Shown here piece by piece: positions 1-7,804 of a DNA stretch of 64,000 bases. A program made the position numbers and the translations under genes. The DNA comes from Pseudoduganella rivuli (lineage in GTDB: Bacteria > Pseudomonadota > Gammaproteobacteria > Burkholderiales > Burkholderiaceae_D), in assembly GCF_009674485.1 (NCBI RefSeq), contig NZ_WKJJ01000001.1:46168-110167 (forward strand), in the 5' to 3' direction. The notes below the pieces were generated by a model. That model was not told the origin of the DNA. It searched no databases and saw only the letters and a list, made by a program, of their open reading frames with translations. Numbering within the stretch: position 1 is the stretch's first letter; each line of letters begins with the position of its first letter.

Positions 1-431
1 GCGGCTTTCTCCTTGTCGCCGGCCGCCAGCGCATCCACCATGGGCTGCATCGCCTTTTGTCGCATGGAAATTATGTGCGCACCAAAGGTATCCGCCAGCT
101 GTTTTTCTTCCGGGGTCAGGTAAGTCTGCATGTATCCGTCCCACGTGCGGTCGACCTCAGTACGGCGGGCCAGTACGTCGGCCAGCAATTGCTGCACGGC
201 GGGACCAGGGTCCATGTCCACGGCGTTGCCCAGGTCCAGCTGGTTGCGCTGCAGGGCGCCGCTAATCTTGTGCAGCATGCCCATCGCCACCAGGCGGTCG
301 TCATACACGGTTTGCAGCGAGGCGTTTGTCTGCGACAGGCTGTTCATGCCGGCCAGCCCGATTGCGGTCAACAGCAGCGACAGGAACGCCATGGCGGCGA
401 TCAGCCGCGCTTTGATGGTCAGGTTTTTCAT
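1..431 (-). CDS. Methyl-accepting chemotaxis protein, N-terminal part (cut by window edge)
   Basis: About 143 N-terminal residues are present and the gene runs off the left edge. It begins MKNLTIKARLIAAMAFLSLL, a short basic tail followed by one hydrophobic membrane segment (about residues 9-29). A helical periplasmic region of the four-helix-bundle (4HB_MCP) type follows, with a typical 'QTVYDDR' stretch near residue 40. The ATG lies 9 bases after the stop of the upstream receiver gene, so it is probably the last gene of the operon that starts near 2714. The HAMP and signalling domains would lie outside the window. A 4HB-type histidine kinase is the alternative, because this sensor domain is shared between the two classes. 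Confidence 0.75.
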   Translation of the reverse strand, partial: MKNLTIKARLIAAMAFLSLLLTAIGLAGMNSLSQTNASLQTVYDDRLVAMGMLHKISGALQRNQLDLGNAVDMDPGPAVQQLLADVLARRTEVDRTWDGYMQTYLTPEEKQLADTFGAHIISMRQKAMQPMVDALAAGDKEKA

Positions 432-440
432 GTGCTTTTC

Positions 441-812
441 CTAATGGTGAACGGCTTGATCCAACGCGCGCAGCAAGTCCCTGGAATCGAACGGCTTGCG
501 CAGGTAAGCCAGGCAGCCAAGACGCTGGGCCGCGGCTTCATAGCGGTCTTCGGCCTGGCTGGTCACGAACACGATCGGCGGGGCATCACCGGCCCCCACC
601 AGCATTTGCTGCAATTCGATGCCGGACAGGCCGCCCAGGTCGATATCGAGGACCAGGCAGGCCACATCCATTTTTTCAGTGCGCTGCAGGTACAGTTCGG
701 CCGATGCATACAATTGCGTCATGTAACCGGAGGCCCGTAACAGCCGCCCCAGCGCCTTCAGCATGGCTTGATCGTTTTCCACGACTGCGACGACGGTTTT
801 TGCTGTATCCAT
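441..812 (-). CDS. Single-domain response regulator (CheY-like)
   Basis: A 123-residue stand-alone receiver domain. The acidic pocket (VENDQ), the phospho-acceptor Asp in LVLDIDLGG (about residue 56), the Thr/Ser switch position (FVTS) and the conserved Lys in LRKPFD are all present in the right order. There is no output domain, so it probably works as a phosphate sink or through protein contacts. It follows the FixJ-type regulator after a 91-base gap that can form two alternative hairpins, and precedes a chemoreceptor by 9 bases. It is likely phosphorylated by the kinase encoded at 1521-2714 or by a kinase elsewhere. Confidence 0.85.
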   Translation of the reverse strand: MDTAKTVVAVVENDQAMLKALGRLLRASGYMTQLYASAELYLQRTEKMDVACLVLDIDLGGLSGIELQQMLVGAGDAPPIVFVTSQAEDRYEAAAQRLGCLAYLRKPFDSRDLLRALDQAVHH

Positions 813-864
813 GACACCATCCGGACAGGCGCGCGGCGCCGATGGGATGACTGTAGAGAGGATC

Positions 865-896
865 AGGACACTTGTAACGTGTCCTTTGGTACAAGT
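865..896 (-). promoter_or_regulatory. Two mutually exclusive hairpins in the gap between response-regulator genes
   Basis: AGGACAC (865-871) can pair with GTGTCCT (879-885), and ACTTGTA (870-876) can pair with TACAAGT (890-896). The two stems share bases 870-876, so only one can form at a time. They lie in the 91-base leader between the FixJ-type gene (stop at 904) and the CheY-like gene (start at 812). No U-run follows on the minus strand, so this is not a standard terminator. It may be a processing or attenuation element, or a dyad protein site. Confidence 0.35.
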
Positions 897-903
897 TGTT
901 GGA

Positions 904-1524
904 TTATTCGGCGCTGGCGGCGGGGCTGGCGATCCCGAGGCGGTTCGCCATCTGCACCAGTTCGGCCAGCGAACCGGCGCCCAGCTTTTCCATCAGGCTG
1001 TGGCGGTGTGCCTTGACGGTGCGCTCCGTGTTGCCCAGCTCATAGGCGATCTGCTTGTTCAGCATGCCCTGCACCACCAGCGCGAACACTTCCCGTTCGC
1101 GCACCGTCAGCGTATCGGCCCGCTTGCGCAATTCCAGCAGCGCGCTGTTGTGTACCGCAGCCGATTCATAGCGCTGCATGGCGCGGCCGATGGCGTCCAG
1201 CAGTGCATCCTTGCCGATCGGCTTAGGCAAAAAGTCTTCCGCGCCGGCCTTGATGGCCCGCACGCTCATGGCAATGTCGCCGTTGCCCGTCAAGAACACG
1301 ATGGGCAGGATGCTTCCCTTGGCACGCAAGTGGTCCTGCAATTGCAGGCCGGACAAGCCGGGCATGTCGACGTCGAGCAGGATGCAGCCGGCCTCGCTGC
1401 CGTTTTCCGCGCGCACGAAGGCATCACCCGATTCATAGACGGACACCGCATAACCGCAGGCGCCCAGCAGGCGCGCCAGCGCCGTGCGCAGCGCGTCGTC
1501 GTCGTCGATGATATGGATTCTCAT
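904..1524 (-). CDS. FixJ/NarL-family response regulator
   Basis: 206 residues: an N-terminal receiver (acidic IIDDDD, phospho-acceptor Asp in ILLDVDMPG, conserved Lys in LPKPIG) followed by a LuxR/FixJ-type helix-turn-helix at about 135-195, with LTVREREVFALVVQGMLNKQ and NTERTVKAHR. It should bind DNA when phosphorylated. Its ATG overlaps the stop of the upstream receiver-kinase gene by 4 bases (ATGA), which implies translational coupling and a cognate kinase-regulator pair. The lack of a PAS sensor in the kinase suggests the input comes through its receiver domain or through partner proteins. Confidence 0.9.
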   Translation of the reverse strand: MRIHIIDDDDALRTALARLLGACGYAVSVYESGDAFVRAENGSEAGCILLDVDMPGLSGLQLQDHLRAKGSILPIVFLTGNGDIAMSVRAIKAGAEDFLPKPIGKDALLDAIGRAMQRYESAAVHNSALLELRKRADTLTVREREVFALVVQGMLNKQIAYELGNTERTVKAHRHSLMEKLGAGSLAELVQMANRLGIASPAASAE

Positions 1525-2714
1525 GGCTGTCCCGGCAACGCGAAACCCACGGTGGCCCCGCCATCGGCATTGTTGCGGGCCCAGATGCTGCCGCCGTGCG
1601 CCTGCACGATGGCGGCCGCAATCGACAGGCCCAGTCCCATGCCGTGCGGCTTGGTGGTGAAAAACGATTCAAACACGCGTTCATGCCCTTCCGGAAAACC
1701 ACACCCCTGGTCCGATACCAGCACTTCGGCGGTATTGCCGTTGCGCCGGGTCGCCAGGCACACGGCGCGCGCGCCGTCCGCCAGCTGCGCCATCGCATCG
1801 AAGGCGTTCAAGACCAGGTTGATCAATACTTGCTGCAATTGTATGGGATCCGCCGCCACCGGCAATACCTGCGGCGCCAGCTGCATTTCCAGCACGATGC
1901 GGCGCATGCGCGCTTCGCCGGACAGCAGGGTGCACACCTGGCGCACCACGTCGTTCAAGTCCAGCTTTTGCACGACGGGATCGGATTTCTTCAGCAATTC
2001 GCGCATGCGCTGTATCAGGTCGCTGGCGCGGCGGTCGTCGCGCTGGATATCGGACAGGATTTCCGCCACGTCGTCCAGTTGCGGCGGATTCATTTTCAGG
2101 AACAGTTCCGCCGCTTCCGCATTGCTCATGATGGCCGCCAGCGGCTGGTTCAATTCATGCATCAGCGCCGCGCAATATACGGTGGCGCTGGCGTTGCGGT
2201 TCAGGTGGGCGATTTCCGCCAGGCGCTGGCGCGATTCCTTTTGCAGGCGGTCGTTGTGGGCCGCCAGTTGCTGCTGCAGGCGGCGGATCTTCAAATGCGA
2301 CTGCACGCGCGCATTGACTTCTTCGAACTGGAACGGTTTCGAAATGAAGTCCACGCCGCCGACCTGGAAACCGCGCAGCTTGTCGTCCGTGTCGCTATGG
2401 GCCGACAGGAATATCACGGGCACTTCATCGAGGCCCGGCATGCGTTTCAGGCGGCTGCACACTTCATAGCCGTCGATGCCCGGCATGCGCACGTCGAGCA
2501 GCACCAGTTCCGGCGCCTGCGCCTGCGCGCTCCACAGCGCCAGTTCGCCATTCGGCGCTTCACGCACGCGGTAGCCGGCATCGGTCAGCAGGCGCGACAG
2601 CAGTTGCAGCGAGGCCGGCGTGTCTTCCACCACGAGGATATCGCCACGCACCGGGTCCGCGTGCGCGCCTTGCGCCCCCACCTGCGTTCCCCCCGCCTGC
2701 CCCGTCTGGTCCAT
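1521..2714 (-). CDS. Receiver-histidine kinase (FixL-like transmitter without a sensor)
   Basis: 397 residues. Residues about 24-145 are a receiver (VVEDT, phospho-acceptor Asp in LVLLDVRMPG, Lys in ISKPF). A coiled linker (about 145-180) leads to a HisKA domain whose phospho-His is in ALMHELNQPLAAI. An HATPase domain follows, with an N box (INLVLNAFDAM), a G1 box (SDQGCGF) and a G2 box (GMGLGLSIAA). There are no membrane segments, so it is cytoplasmic. The receiver-first order suggests it is itself a phosphorelay target that then drives the FixJ-type protein encoded directly downstream with a 4-base overlap. Confidence 0.88.
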   Translation of the reverse strand: MDQTGQAGGTQVGAQGAHADPVRGDILVVEDTPASLQLLSRLLTDAGYRVREAPNGELALWSAQAQAPELVLLDVRMPGIDGYEVCSRLKRMPGLDEVPVIFLSAHSDTDDKLRGFQVGGVDFISKPFQFEEVNARVQSHLKIRRLQQQLAAHNDRLQKESRQRLAEIAHLNRNASATVYCAALMHELNQPLAAIMSNAEAAELFLKMNPPQLDDVAEILSDIQRDDRRASDLIQRMRELLKKSDPVVQKLDLNDVVRQVCTLLSGEARMRRIVLEMQLAPQVLPVAADPIQLQQVLINLVLNAFDAMAQLADGARAVCLATRRNGNTAEVLVSDQGCGFPEGHERVFESFFTTKPHGMGLGLSIAAAIVQAHGGSIWARNNADGGATVGFALPGQP

Positions 2715-2723
2715 CCTTCCCCC

Positions 2724-2987
2724 TCAACTATGCGGGCCAGTATAGGGTATGCGGAGCGGCACGCGCCATGTTGCTTTGCCTGCCACGGGCAGGTCGTTGC
2801 AACATGACAACATCGATGCGCGCTGCACGGTGGCGCCATACCAGCGCCCGCCCTGCAAGCCGGGGATGCCGCGCCGGTTCAGCGCCGCCGCGATCGCGTT
2901 GAAGGAAATACCGGCCGCCCGCAGCGCATCGATCTCGATGCGCACGGCGTCATCCAGCGCGGACAGGGTTTGCAGCACATGTTTCAT
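2724..2987 (-). CDS. Small recombinase-like hypothetical protein
   Basis: 87 residues starting MKHVLQTLSALDDAVRIEID. The stretch about residues 30-55 (INALNRRG-like, seen as ALNRRGIPGLQGGRWYGATV) resembles the DNA-binding tail of large serine recombinases, where a 'LNxRGIPTxxGGxW' loop is followed by a recognition helix. There is no catalytic resolvase domain. It is therefore either a stand-alone DNA-binding module or a decayed fragment. The rest of the C-terminus is unremarkable. It is divergent from the AraC-type gene and shares the promoter region with the TGTCA repeats. Function is unknown. Confidence 0.5.
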   Translation of the reverse strand: MKHVLQTLSALDDAVRIEIDALRAAGISFNAIAAALNRRGIPGLQGGRWYGATVQRASMLSCCNDLPVAGKATWRVPLRIPYTGPHS

Positions 2988-3048
2988 GGTTCAGACTTTC
3001 TGTAGCAGGAAGCAACCCCATTGTCCCCCTGCGCACAGCACATACCCT

Positions 3049-3084
3049 TGTCATTTCCTGACACTTCCCTGTCATTTCCGGACA
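3049..3084. promoter_or_regulatory. Two tandem TGTCA-N5-TGACA-type dyads, 21 bp apart
   Basis: TGTCATTTCCTGACA (3049-3063) is a perfect 5-bp-arm dyad. TGTCATTTCCGGACA (3070-3084) is an almost identical copy starting exactly 21 bp later, i.e. two helical turns, on the same face. The second copy abuts the likely start codon of the AraC-type gene, so binding there would block its expression. The region also precedes the divergent small gene. Autoregulation by the AraC protein is a reasonable guess. Confidence 0.5.
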
Positions 3085-3087
3085 GGA

Positions 3088-4200
3088 ATGTCTATGATGA
3101 AAGTCCAAATCAAGACCAAAAATAACGATAAGCAGGATGGGGAAACTTTGAAACCTGATGAATTATTCATTCCGGCGCGCTACTACGCGGCGCTGTTCGA
3201 CCACCTCGAAAGCCAGGGCATTCCCTGCCGCGATGCGCTCAGCGCAGCCCAGATCCGCACCCTGAATGATCCGCAAGCGCGACTGACCGTGACGCAGGCG
3301 GAAACCCTGATGATCGAAGCGGCGCGCCTGACGGGGCGGCGCGACCTGGGCTTCGAGATGGGCCGCCTGATCAAGCTCAATTCCCACGACATCCTCGGCT
3401 ACGCCATCATCAGCTGTCCCACCATGGACCACGTGCTGCGGCTGGCGTCGCGCTATTACAAGCTGATGACGCCGTTGTTTGCCATGCGCTATTCGCGCCA
3501 TCCGACCCACGCGGAAGTCACGTTCCGTCCCGTGCAGGGCATGCCGCAATCCGTCTACGAAACGTACATGGAAGTGTTGCCGGTGGCATTTCATTGCCAG
3601 TTGCAGGCGGTCACGCAAGGCCGCCAGCCGACCTATGACATTTACCTGACCACGGCGGCGCCGCCGCACGCCCTGCGCTACCGGGAATTGCGCAACGTGC
3701 GCATCCACTTCGGCGTGGCCGAGCAGCCGGGCATGCGCGTGATGCTCGATACGTCCGAGCTCGACGTGCCGCTCGCCATGACGGACCTGCGGGTGCTGCA
3801 ACAGGCCGAAGCGCGCTGCAAGCAGATGCTGCAGCACATGGACCAGCAGGGCAACTGGTGCGACTGGGTCTCCATGATGTTGCGCGAAGCGGAAGATGCG
3901 CAGCCGACATTGGAGGAACTGGCCGGCATTTTGAACGTGTCGTCGCGCACGCTGGACCGCCACCTGGCCAAGGGCGGCGTCAGCTTCCGCGAGCTGTCGC
4001 TGCGCATCCGCAATGAACGGGCGTGCGAATTGCTGGCGAGCGGCAAATACCCCGTGTCGCAAATCGCCTACCGGCTGGGCTACACGGACATTGCCAACTT
4101 TTCACGCTCGTTCCGCAAGCTCAACGGCGTCAGCCCCACCGCGTGGGTGGAACAGCATCAGGCCTTCTCGCCGTCGGCGGAGAGCGCGCCGCCCGGTTGA
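3088..4200 (+). CDS. AraC-family transcriptional regulator with Arabinose_bd-type N-terminus
   Basis: 370 residues. The N-terminal about 200 residues fit the 'arabinose-binding domain of AraC regulators' family (ARYYAALFDHLESQGIP; GRRDLGFEMGRL; DILGYAIISCPTMDHVLRLA). The C-terminal about 100 residues form a double helix-turn-helix (LEELAGILNVSSRTLDRHL; ISQIAYRLGY-type stretch; FSRSFRKLNGVSPTAW). The start is uncertain: ATG at 3088, 3094 and 3097 are in frame, and a TTG at 3148 has a purine-rich element upstream. I chose 3088 because GGACAGG lies just upstream. Its 3' end overlaps the convergent acetyltransferase gene by 43 bases. The ligand is not predictable from sequence. Confidence 0.85.
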   Translation: MSMMKVQIKTKNNDKQDGETLKPDELFIPARYYAALFDHLESQGIPCRDALSAAQIRTLNDPQARLTVTQAETLMIEAARLTGRRDLGFEMGRLIKLNSHDILGYAIISCPTMDHVLRLASRYYKLMTPLFAMRYSRHPTHAEVTFRPVQGMPQSVYETYMEVLPVAFHCQLQAVTQGRQPTYDIYLTTAAPPHALRYRELRNVRIHFGVAEQPGMRVMLDTSELDVPLAMTDLRVLQQAEARCKQMLQHMDQQGNWCDWVSMMLREAEDAQPTLEELAGILNVSSRTLDRHLAKGGVSFRELSLRIRNERACELLASGKYPVSQIAYRLGYTDIANFSRSFRKLNGVSPTAWVEQHQAFSPSAESAPPG

Positions 4201-4733
4201 ATCGTCCGCAGCACCTTGCATGGATTGCCGGCCGCCAGGCTGTTGGGGGGAATATCGCGGTTCACCACGCTGCCGGCGCCGATGGTGCAATTGTCGCCGA
4301 TGGTGACGCCGCCCAGGATCGTCACGTTGGCGCCGATCCACACGCTGTTGCCGATCGTGATCGGGTGTTCGACAAACACGCCCGCATTGCGCGCCACCGG
4401 GTCGACCGGGTGGCCCGCGGCGGATATCACGGTATTCGGGCCGATCATCACGTGGTCGCCCAAGGTCACCGGGGCGCAATCGAGGATCACCACATTGTGG
4501 TTGGCAAAGCAGTGGCGGCCCAGCGTGATGTTGGTGCCGACGTCGCAGTAAAACGGCGCTTCGAAGTGCGCATCCGTGGGCTTGCCGAGGATTTGCGCCA
4601 GGATGCGCAAGCGCTCATCCTGCTCATCGGCGCGGTTGTAGGCCGCGCACAGTTGCTTGACGCGGCGGCGCTTGTCGGCGCCCGGCCAGGCGGACGGGCC
4701 TTGCCCGGCATGCAGGTCAAATGTATTCGGCAT
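4158..4733 (-). CDS. maa: Sugar O-acetyltransferase (maltose/NodL-type, LbH fold)
   Basis: 191 residues with an N-terminal Mac-type helical region and a left-handed beta-helix built of hexapeptide repeats (VTLGDHVMIGPNTVI; ITIGNSVWIGANVTILGG; VTIGDNCTIGAGSVV). The catalytic His context NHNVVILD and the GHPVD motif of galactoside/maltose acetyltransferases are present. The enzyme should transfer acetyl groups from acetyl-CoA to a hydroxyl of a sugar in the cytoplasm. Length matches Maa/LacA/NodL relatives. Its start overlaps the end of the upstream SulP gene by 17 bases, so the two are co-transcribed. The exact sugar cannot be told from sequence. Confidence 0.88.
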   Translation of the reverse strand: MPNTFDLHAGQGPSAWPGADKRRRVKQLCAAYNRADEQDERLRILAQILGKPTDAHFEAPFYCDVGTNITLGRHCFANHNVVILDCAPVTLGDHVMIGPNTVISAAGHPVDPVARNAGVFVEHPITIGNSVWIGANVTILGGVTIGDNCTIGAGSVVNRDIPPNSLAAGNPCKVLRTIQPGGALSADGEKA

Positions 4734-6378
4734 AATCGCCCTCTCTTCCCTGGTGCAGTTTTTGCGCCGCCATGGCGGCGGACAGGAAAATCGGCCCCGC
4801 CAGTTGCGACGTGAAATCGCTTTGCTTGAGGCGGTCCAGCACCGGCCCTTTGACTTCGGCCAGATGCAGCGCCACGCCGCGCCGTTTCAAGCCGGCATTC
4901 CACTCGCCCAGCGCAAACAGCGCGGACGTATCGATGGAACTGACCGCCGTCATGACCAGCACCAGGTGGCGCGCCGTCGGATGCGCGCGCACTTCATCCT
5001 CGATGCGTTCTGCCACGGCTTCCACGTTGCCGAAGAACAGGTTGGCGTCGATGCGCAGCAACAGGACGTCCGGCTGGGTTTCGGCCGGATAGCGTTCGAT
5101 ATTGCGGTAGTGTTCCGTCCCCGGAATCCGGCCCAGCACGGCGATATGGGGGCGGCTGGCGCGCCAGATCAGGGTGCCCATCGACAGCAGCACGCCCACC
5201 ACCACGCCCGCCTCCACGCCGAGCACCAGCACGCCGGCGCACGTGACCAGCCATGCGGCGGCGTCGCCCCGGTCGTAGCGCCACGCGGTTTTCAGGGTAT
5301 CGAGTTCCAGCATGCCCAGCACGGCCACGATGATGGTGGCGGCCAGCACGGGCAGCGGCAAGAGCGCCAGCCAGCCCGTCGGGGCCACCAGCGCCCCCGC
5401 CAGCAGCACCGACGTGATGACGGACGCCAGCGGCGTTTGCGCCCCGGCCGCGAAATTCACGGCGGAACGGGACAGGCTGCCCGTGACGGGAAAACCGCCG
5501 GATGCCATGGCCGCCACGTTGGCCGCGCCCAGGCCGATCAATTCATGGTTGCTGACCAGTTTTTCATTGCGCTTTTGCGCCAGCGCCTGCGCCGCCGACA
5601 TGCTCATCAGGAAAATCACGAAGCCGATCAGCAAGCCCGGTTGCAGCAGCGCGCGCCAGTGGCCCGGCGACAGCGCCAGGTTCAGTTGCGGCAAGCCCGA
5701 TGGCACGTCGCCGGCCAGCGCGACACCCCGCTGCTGCAAGTGCAGCAGCGACACCAGCGCCAGGCCGCCCAGCACGACCAGCATGGGCGCCAGCTTGGTG
5801 GCCACGCCGGCCGCATTGGCCGGCATGCCGCACCGTTTCAGCAGCGGTTCCAGGTAGCGGCGCGCCAGGAACAGCGCCGCCACGGCCCCCAGCCCCAGCG
5901 CCGCGCTGGGCGCATGCCAGTGCGGGAACGTTGCGCCCAGCAGCGGCTTGACCTGCCCGGCCGCAATGGCCAGCGCGCAGCCCACGGTAAAACCACTCAT
6001 CACGGGGCGGGAAAAGAAATTCGCGAGGAAACCCAGGCGCAGCAAGCCGCACAGCAGCAGCACCAGGCCGCAGACCAGCGCCAGTTGCGCGGCCAGCACC
6101 GAATACAGGCCGGAGCCGGCAGGCGCCAGCGGCGCCAGCACGGCGCCCGTCATCAGCGACACGATCGCCATCGGGCCCACCGATTGCGTCATCGACGAGC
6201 CGAACAATGCATACATGACGGGGGGCAGGATGCTGGCGTAAATGCCCGCGACGGGCGGCAAGCCCGCCACCAGCGCATAGGCCATGCCCTGCGGGATCAT
6301 CATCATGGCCACGACGAGGCCGGCGCCGATATCGCCAGGCAGCATCGCGCGCCGGTAGTGCTTCAGCCAGTGCAGCAT
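4717..6378 (-). CDS. SulP-family anion transporter with C-terminal STAS domain
   Basis: 553 residues. The start is taken at MLHWLKHYRRAMLPGDIGAG because the SulP fold begins there; longer in-frame extension upstream lacks similarity and runs into the TetR gene. The body has 10-14 hydrophobic segments with SulP features (MMIPQGMAYALVAGLPPVAG; GPMAIVSLMTGAVL). The last about 110 residues are a STAS domain (LLLRIDANLFFGNVEAVAER; SSIDTSALFAL). It should be an inner-membrane sulfate, bicarbonate or dicarboxylate transporter. Substrate is not determined. It overlaps the acetyltransferase gene by 17 bases. The gene begins 74 bases after the TetR gene on the same strand. Confidence 0.88.
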   Translation of the reverse strand: MLHWLKHYRRAMLPGDIGAGLVVAMMMIPQGMAYALVAGLPPVAGIYASILPPVMYALFGSSMTQSVGPMAIVSLMTGAVLAPLAPAGSGLYSVLAAQLALVCGLVLLLCGLLRLGFLANFFSRPVMSGFTVGCALAIAAGQVKPLLGATFPHWHAPSAALGLGAVAALFLARRYLEPLLKRCGMPANAAGVATKLAPMLVVLGGLALVSLLHLQQRGVALAGDVPSGLPQLNLALSPGHWRALLQPGLLIGFVIFLMSMSAAQALAQKRNEKLVSNHELIGLGAANVAAMASGGFPVTGSLSRSAVNFAAGAQTPLASVITSVLLAGALVAPTGWLALLPLPVLAATIIVAVLGMLELDTLKTAWRYDRGDAAAWLVTCAGVLVLGVEAGVVVGVLLSMGTLIWRASRPHIAVLGRIPGTEHYRNIERYPAETQPDVLLLRIDANLFFGNVEAVAERIEDEVRAHPTARHLVLVMTAVSSIDTSALFALGEWNAGLKRRGVALHLAEVKGPVLDRLKQSDFTSQLAGPIFLSAAMAAQKLHQGREGDYAEYI

Positions 6379-6451
6379 AAGAATTGTTCGAGCATGAAAG
6401 CCGAAGCCTACCATGCCGGGTAGCAAGCCTACAATGCGCGCAAACGCTTGT

Positions 6452-7021
6452 TTATGTCGCGTGCAGCGTGCTCCTGACGGCGTCCAGTATTTCGTTTGCC
6501 TGCGCTTCGTCGGCAAACAGGCGCGCCAGCAAGACGCCGCCCACCATGGCGGCATAATCGGCGATGGCTTGCCGGCGTTTTTCCGCATCGTCCGCGCCGG
6601 GTTCCAACGGGGCCAGGATCGCCAGTTGCTCGCGTACGCCATGCGCCAGCGCATCGCGCGCCGCCGGTCCGCAGCGCGATACATCTGCGCCCAGCGCGGT
6701 GACTGCGCAGCCGGCGCCGGGATTGCCGCAGTGGCGCGGCGTCAGGTAAGCGTCGATGATGGCGCCGCGCGCCTGCTCCGGCGCGTGGGCCGCACGCTGG
6801 CGCCATCTTTCCGCCGAATGTTCCAGCGCCTTGGCGCACGCTTCGGCCAGCAAATCCTCCTTCGAACCGAAGTGGCCATAAAAGCCGCCATGCGTCAGGC
6901 CTGCGGCTTTCATCAGGTCGGCCACGCCGATGCCGTCATAACCCCGTTCGCGGAACAGGGTTGCCGCCGTTTCAACGATACGTTCGCGGTTCAGTGCCGC
7001 CTGTTCCCTGCTGACTTTCAT
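6452..7021 (-). CDS. TetR/AcrR-family transcriptional repressor
   Basis: 189 residues. The N-terminal helix-turn-helix (RERIVETAATLFRERGYDGI; VADLMKAAGLTHGGFYGHF) is clear, and the 'THGGFYGHFGSKEDLL' context fits the subgroup with a PF16925-like ligand-binding C-terminus. A strong ribosome site (AGGAGG) lies 6-7 bases before the ATG. An AT-rich dyad at 7042-7062 sits about 20 bp upstream and likely contains promoter and operator. Downstream lies the SulP-acetyltransferase pair, which it may control. The effector is unknown. Confidence 0.9.
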   Translation of the reverse strand: MKVSREQAALNRERIVETAATLFRERGYDGIGVADLMKAAGLTHGGFYGHFGSKEDLLAEACAKALEHSAERWRQRAAHAPEQARGAIIDAYLTPRHCGNPGAGCAVTALGADVSRCGPAARDALAHGVREQLAILAPLEPGADDAEKRRQAIADYAAMVGGVLLARLFADEAQANEILDAVRSTLHAT

Positions 7022-7041
7022 GGGACACCTCCTTTAGCCGC

Positions 7042-7062
7042 ATTATACATTACGAATATAAT
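7042..7062 (-). promoter_or_regulatory. ATTATA-N9-TATAAT dyad upstream of the TetR gene
   Basis: ATTATA (7042-7047) and TATAAT (7057-7062) are perfect inverted arms around a 9-base spacer, in the 57-base gap between the phosphopantetheinyl transferase stop and the TetR start. On the minus strand the first arm reads TATAAT and could be a -10 box. The position fits an autoregulatory TetR operator overlapping the promoter. Confidence 0.4.
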
Positions 7063-7078
7063 ATATGATGCAGACGGC

Positions 7079-7786
7079 TCACCATGCAAAGCTCGTCATT
7101 ACCGTATGCGGGTCCAGCAAGGCGACATGCACGCAATCGCGGTGGCCGGCGCGCCAGTCCGGGCACAGGGTTTCCATGGCCGTGAAATGCAGTTCGCCCT
7201 GCGCCACATCGAGCGCATCGATACGAACGGCTTCGAAGCCGAAATAGCGGCCCACAGCGGGGAACAGCGCCTTGTAGATGGTTTCCTTTGCGGAAAAAGC
7301 GGCGGCCAGCGCCAGCGGATACGGCATCGTGGCCTGACCTCGCAGTACGGCCAGTTCGTGCGGCTGCATCGCGCAGTGCTCGGTGCTGGCAATGGCGTCG
7401 GGCCTCAGCGCCCCTTCGACATCGATGCCCACACCCCGGAGATGTCCTGCCCGCACCACCGTGGCGGCAGCCCACACATCGGTATGCGTGATGGCGCCCA
7501 GTGCGCCGGGCGGCCACAGCGGTTCGCGCTGCGGCCCGGTGCCAACCTGCGCGTCCGGCCAGCCGTTGTCGGCCAGCGCGCGCCTGGCCGCCAGGCGGCC
7601 GAACAGGTATTCCGCCTGGCGTTTCGGCACGCAGCGGTCCATCGCAGGCGGATAGGCGACGCCTGCCTGCGCAAAGGCGGCCACGTGAAAATGCGCCAGG
7701 TCGTAGCGCAACAGGTGCACGGGCAGCGTGCCGCTACCGGTGCGGCAATGCACCAGTTGCGCCTCCAGCAGGCCGGCGACGATCAA
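7079..7786 (-). CDS. 4'-phosphopantetheinyl transferase (EntD/Sfp-like)
   Basis: 235 residues. The metal/CoA-binding motif GIDVE (Asp122, Glu124) and the catalytic FSAKETIYKALF (Lys167, Glu168) are intact, and the 'ITHTD' element precedes them as in EntD-type enzymes. It should transfer the phosphopantetheine arm of CoA to acyl- or peptidyl-carrier proteins, activating a siderophore, polyketide or peptide synthetase encoded elsewhere. The best start is a TTG at 7786; an in-frame stop lies just upstream, and no clear ribosome site is seen. It begins 18 bases after the diguanylate cyclase stop, so translational re-initiation is possible. Confidence 0.88.
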   Translation of the reverse strand: MIVAGLLEAQLVHCRTGSGTLPVHLLRYDLAHFHVAAFAQAGVAYPPAMDRCVPKRQAEYLFGRLAARRALADNGWPDAQVGTGPQREPLWPPGALGAITHTDVWAAATVVRAGHLRGVGIDVEGALRPDAIASTEHCAMQPHELAVLRGQATMPYPLALAAAFSAKETIYKALFPAVGRYFGFEAVRIDALDVAQGELHFTAMETLCPDWRAGHRDCVHVALLDPHTVMTSFAW

Positions 7787-7804
7787 GGGGAAATGGGAAA
7801 TGAT

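Noticed and set aside
4657..6423. Long plus-strand frame opposite the SulP gene
   Set aside because: Its translation is Arg/His/Gln-rich, typical of antisense frames in GC-rich DNA, and the SulP/STAS frame is certain.
6379..6684. Longer N-terminal extension of the SulP transporter
   Set aside because: It overlaps the TetR gene on the same strand, has no SulP similarity, and begins without a ribosome site; the conserved fold starts at 6378.
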